28,281 nt of DNA from Bordetella parapertussis (GTDB lineage: Bacteria > Pseudomonadota > Gammaproteobacteria > Burkholderiales > Burkholderiaceae_D). The notes beneath the pieces are model-generated. The model was given only the letters and a program-made list of their open reading frames with translations, made no database searches and was not told the origin of the DNA. The position numbers and the translations under genes are program-made. The stretch spans positions 1-28,281 of the forward strand of contig CAMCXB010000029.1 of NCBI GenBank assembly GCA_945883145.1. The letters run 5' to 3'. Positions within the stretch are counted from its first letter, which is position 1. The number at the start of each line of letters is the position of its first letter. Shown in pieces: positions 25,468 to 28,281 of the stretch.

Positions 25468-26703
25468 ATGACTAACAATGCTACAAATTCTGCTGTTCCT
25501 CTCTCCGATTCCGTGCAATCGGCGCTCGCCATTATCAAGCGCGGTGCGGAGGAATTACTGATTGAATCCGAGTTTGCGCAAAAGCTTGCGGTAGCCGAAC
25601 GCACTGCAACGCCATTACGTATCAAGCTAGGTTTGGATCCCACCGCACCTGATTTGCATTTGGGTCACACCGTGGTCTTGAACAAAATGCGGCAAATTCA
25701 AGATTTGGGACATACCGTTATTTTTCTGATTGGTGATTTCACTTCCATGATTGGCGATCCTTCCGGTCGCAACATCACGCGCCCGCCCTTAACGCGTGAA
25801 GAAATCGAAATGAATGCGAAAACATATTTTGCACAAGCGAGTTTAGTGCTCGATCCCAGTCGTACAGAAATTCGCTACAACTCAGAATGGTGTGATCCAC
25901 TAGGTGCACGCGGCATGATTCAACTTTCAGCACGTTACACCGTTGCGCGTATTTTGGAGCGTGAAGATTTCACAAAACGTTTTAAAGCAGGCACACCAAT
26001 TTCAGTGCATGAGTTGTTGTATCCACTCATGCAAGGTTACGATTCAGTCGCATTGAAATCAGATTTAGAAATAGGCGGCACCGATCAGAAATTTAATTTA
26101 TTAGTCGGTCGTGAACTACAAAAAGATTACGGACAATCACCGCAGTGCATCTTAACCATGCCTTTGTTAGAAGGTTTAGATGGCGTAGAAAAAATGTCTA
26201 AGTCCAAAGGGAATTACATAGGCATTACCGAACCTGCTAACACCATGTTTGCCAAGGTGATGAGTATTTCTGATGTCATGATGTGGCGTTACTACGAACT
26301 ACTTTCCTTCCGTTCCATCGCTGAGATCACCGCATTCAAACAAGAAGTTGCTGATGGCCGTAATCCGCGTGACATCAAAGTCTTGTTAGCACAAGAAATC
26401 GTAGAACGTTTTCATAATCGCGCAGCTGCTGAAGAAGCCATATTAGATTTTGATAGACGCGCTCGTGGTGGTATTCCTGATGTGGTGCCGGAGATAAGTT
26501 TGTCTGGTGCGCCATTAGGTATAGGTCAATTACTTAAGCTTGCTAATCTTTGCGCTTCATCATCGGAAGCATTGCGTATGGTTGAACAAGGTGGTGTACG
26601 CATAGATGGTGAAACCATTAGCGATAAAGGTTTGAAAGTAGAAGCTGGAACTTTCGTACTGCAAGTCGGTAAACGTAAATTTGCTAGAGTCACGCTCTCG
26701 TGA
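25468..26703 (+). CDS. tyrS: Tyrosine--tRNA ligase (TyrZ-like, KMSKS form)
   Basis: A 411-residue class I synthetase charging tRNA-Tyr. The HIGH-type motif is HLGH (64-67), the second signature is KMSKS near residue 241, and an S4 RNA-binding domain ends the protein (IGQLLKLANLCASSSEALRMV onward). The KMSKS rather than KFGKT form, plus the slightly different spacing, places it in the TyrRZ subgroup rather than the E. coli TyrRS subgroup. The tyrS stop overlaps the next start by four bases (GTGA), so it is translationally coupled to dtd. The ribosome-binding site is weak. Confidence 0.97.
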   Translation: MTNNATNSAVPLSDSVQSALAIIKRGAEELLIESEFAQKLAVAERTATPLRIKLGLDPTAPDLHLGHTVVLNKMRQIQDLGHTVIFLIGDFTSMIGDPSGRNITRPPLTREEIEMNAKTYFAQASLVLDPSRTEIRYNSEWCDPLGARGMIQLSARYTVARILEREDFTKRFKAGTPISVHELLYPLMQGYDSVALKSDLEIGGTDQKFNLLVGRELQKDYGQSPQCILTMPLLEGLDGVEKMSKSKGNYIGITEPANTMFAKVMSISDVMMWRYYELLSFRSIAEITAFKQEVADGRNPRDIKVLLAQEIVERFHNRAAAEEAILDFDRRARGGIPDVVPEISLSGAPLGIGQLLKLANLCASSSEALRMVEQGGVRIDGETISDKGLKVEAGTFVLQVGKRKFARVTLS

Positions 26704-27152
26704 TTGCCTTGTTACAAAGAGTCACGCAAGCAAGTGTCAGTGTTGAAGGGCAGGAGATAGGGCGCATACAAAAAGGTTTAATGGCGTTGGTGTGTGCCGA
26801 GCGTGATGACACAGAAAAAGAAGCGCAAGCTTTGTTAACGAAATTGCTAACCTATCGTGTGTTTTCAGATGCGGCTGGCAAAATGAATCTCAATCTCGAG
26901 CAAGCAGGTGGTGCGCTATTACTGGTGCCGCAATTCACACTGGCAGCGGATACCCGTTCTGGTACCCGACCTTCTTTCACACCTGCAGCACCACCTGATG
27001 TCGCCAAAAAATTATTTGATTATTTCGTAGCTAGTGCACGTGATGCACACGCCATCGTCGAAACAGGACGTTTTGGCGCAGACATGCAAGTGTCATTAAT
27101 CAACGATGGTCCGGTAACGTTTTGGTTGCAAGTTGAACCTCTCCATCATTAA
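26700..27152 (+). CDS. dtd: D-aminoacyl-tRNA deacylase
   Basis: A 150-residue editing enzyme that hydrolyses D-aminoacyl-tRNA (notably D-Tyr-tRNA) to keep D-amino acids out of proteins. It starts with GTG and shares GTGA with the tyrS stop, a functionally sensible coupling, since TyrRS is the main source of mischarged D-Tyr-tRNA. The NDGPVTFWL motif (NxGPxT class) is intact. The other family motif, SQFTL, reads PQFTL here with Pro at residue 77, where E. coli Dtd has Ser; the remainder matches closely, so it is still called Dtd. Confidence 0.95.
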   Translation: MIALLQRVTQASVSVEGQEIGRIQKGLMALVCAERDDTEKEAQALLTKLLTYRVFSDAAGKMNLNLEQAGGALLLVPQFTLAADTRSGTRPSFTPAAPPDVAKKLFDYFVASARDAHAIVETGRFGADMQVSLINDGPVTFWLQVEPLHH

Positions 27153-27168
27153 AGTGCATACAAAAGAG

Positions 27169-27810
27169 ATGACTGAAATTTTACTCATACGCCATGGTGA
27201 AACTGATTGGAATCGTGTGCGTCGACTTCAAGGTCATATCGATGTTGATTTAAATGATGTGGGTAGATCGCAAGCACAAGCTTTAGCACAAGCCTTACGC
27301 CAAGAAAAACCCGATGTGATTTACGCCAGTGATTTACATCGCGCTTTTTATACTGCACAAGCCGTCGCTGACGTTCATAAAATGCAAGTGCATAAAACAA
27401 ATGCATTAAGAGAGCGTTGCTATGGTGCTTTCGAAGGCTTGATGTATGACGAAATTAGTCAACGTTATCCAGCAGCCTATAAAGAATGGCGCTCGCATGA
27501 TCCCCATGCGCGTTTTCCTGAAGGTGAGCGTGTAGGCGAAACCATGCAAGAATTTTATACACGCTCAGTACAAACAGTGACGGCATTAGCTGAGCAACAC
27601 AAAGGACAAAAACTTTTATTAGTGTCGCATGGCGGTGTCTTAGATTGTCTTTATCGTTATGCACATGACATTAGCTTATGGTCAGAGCGTCCTTGTGAGA
27701 TTACGAATGCAGCAATCAATCGCTTAACTTGGAATGGGCAAGTCATGCAAGTAGTGCAATGGGCAGATAAATCACATTTACACAATGCTTTAGATGAAAT
27801 AGATCGTTAA
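27169..27810 (+). CDS. Histidine phosphatase family protein (phosphoglycerate mutase-like)
   Basis: From ATG 27169 the protein is 213 residues and begins MTEILLIRHGETDWN, with the phospho-accepting His9 in RHGET, the acid catalyst Glu in LRERCYGAFEG (about residue 82) and the second His in VSHGGVLD. It belongs to the branch containing cofactor-dependent phosphoglycerate mutase-like and cobalamin/ribazole phosphatases (GpmB/CobC type); the substrate cannot be named from this. An in-frame TTG at 27133 would add 12 residues and overlap dtd by 20 nt; the ATG start is preferred because it places RHGE at the usual position. It closely follows dtd (16-nt gap), probably the same transcript. Confidence 0.9.
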   Translation: MTEILLIRHGETDWNRVRRLQGHIDVDLNDVGRSQAQALAQALRQEKPDVIYASDLHRAFYTAQAVADVHKMQVHKTNALRERCYGAFEGLMYDEISQRYPAAYKEWRSHDPHARFPEGERVGETMQEFYTRSVQTVTALAEQHKGQKLLLVSHGGVLDCLYRYAHDISLWSERPCEITNAAINRLTWNGQVMQVVQWADKSHLHNALDEIDR

Positions 27811-27910
27811 CAGCTTCGTCATCTACACATATTTTTTCTTCTTCATGCAACGCTCATTTGCATGATCTTTCCAGATAAAATAGCGGTTCTTATTCCTAAG
27901 GATCACCCTC

Positions 27911-28281
27911 GTGCAACTCGGTTCTTACCAACTCCGCAACAATGTATTCGTAGCGCCTATGGCAGGTGTAACGGATAGACCATTTCGTCAGTTGTGTAAG
28001 GAACTGGGTGCAGGCTATGCCGTCTCTGAAATGGCAGCATCCAATCCACGTTTGTGGGCCACAGAAAAAAGCTCACGACGGATTAATCACGAAGGTGAGA
28101 TGGAACCTAAGGCAGTACAAATTGCAGGTGCTGAACCGCAGATGTTGGCAGAAGCTGCGCGCTTTAATGTCGATAGAGGTGCGCAGATCATTGATATCAA
28201 CATGGGCTGCCCAGTAAAAAAAGTCTGCAATAAATGGTGTGGTTCAGCCTTATTACAAGATGAAATATTAGTTGCTTCCAT
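27911..28281 (+). CDS. dusB: tRNA-dihydrouridine synthase B, N-terminal part (runs off window)
   Basis: An open frame from GTG 27911 to the window end (123 codons and 2 bases, no stop). The start has aagga (27898-27902) 8 nt upstream. The translation begins MQLGSYQLRNNVFVAPMAGV, TDRPFRQL, continues with SEMAASNPRL and ends near DINMGCPVKKV, with Cys100 at the position of the catalytic Cys in E. coli DusB. FMN-dependent Dus enzymes reduce specific uridines in the D-loop of tRNA to dihydrouridine. In many proteobacteria dusB precedes fis; whether fis follows here is outside the window. A 100-nt gap separates it from the phosphatase gene, including a hairpin (27843-27865) without a T-run. Confidence 0.94.
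   Translation, partial: MQLGSYQLRNNVFVAPMAGVTDRPFRQLCKELGAGYAVSEMAASNPRLWATEKSSRRINHEGEMEPKAVQIAGAEPQMLAEAARFNVDRGAQIIDINMGCPVKKVCNKWCGSALLQDEILVAS

Noticed and set aside
27843..27865. Hairpin tcatgcaa/ttgcatga after the histidine phosphatase gene
   Set aside because: The stem is good but is not followed by a T-run, so I did not call it a terminator; it may be chance or a weak 3'-end structure.

Overview
The window looks like a chromosomal stretch of a betaproteobacterium, most likely order Burkholderiales and perhaps an Oxalobacteraceae-type lineage. This rests on the general look of the proteins (paired general porins, Coq7-type ubiquinone hydroxylase, KMSKS-type TyrRS, DUF3025 beside pyrC) and on the block porin / coq7 / osmC / rplM-rpsI / argC / erpA / anmK / M23 peptidase / tyrS, which I recall as typical of that group. 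The DNA is fairly AT-rich for the group. Genus cannot be decided from the sequence alone.

Region by region: 1-727 is the 3' end of an rRNA operon (23S tail, spacer, 5S, strong terminator). 873-5426 holds a BamE-like lipoprotein, a beta-hydroxyacid dehydrogenase, a YddA/SbmA-like ABC exporter and a convergent M20 amidohydrolase. 5563-8734 is a molybdopterin oxidoreductase overlapping or nearly abutting a lipoprotein metallopeptidase. 8856-11003 is FadD facing a YciA-like acyl-CoA thioesterase. 11060-16238 is a forward series: Atm1-type exporter, MOFRL glycerate kinase, dihydroorotase, DUF3025 protein. 16313-18651 carries two same-strand porins, each followed by a hairpin terminator. 18883-22794 contains coq7, osmC (reverse), the rplM-rpsI operon with a clear sigma70 promoter and strong terminator, argC and erpA. 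22836-25366 is anmK plus an M23 peptidoglycan peptidase on the reverse strand. 25468-28281 is tyrS-dtd-histidine phosphatase, then the beginning of dusB running off the window.

Functionally this is mostly core biology: translation (rRNA, L13, S9, TyrRS, D-aminoacyl-tRNA deacylase, dihydrouridine synthase), Fe-S assembly and export (ErpA, Atm1-like), ubiquinone (Coq7), cell-wall turnover (AnmK with the M23 peptidase), arginine and pyrimidine synthesis, fatty-acid activation, and outer-membrane permeability. I saw no mobile element, phage, CRISPR array, toxin-antitoxin pair or defence island, and I do not think the window holds an undescribed multi-gene system. The points worth a second look are small: leader RNAs with competing or repeated stems (rplM, porin), an apparent minigene ahead of fadD, a Pro in the catalytic-motif position of Dtd, short palindromes between divergent genes, and several start-site corrections.
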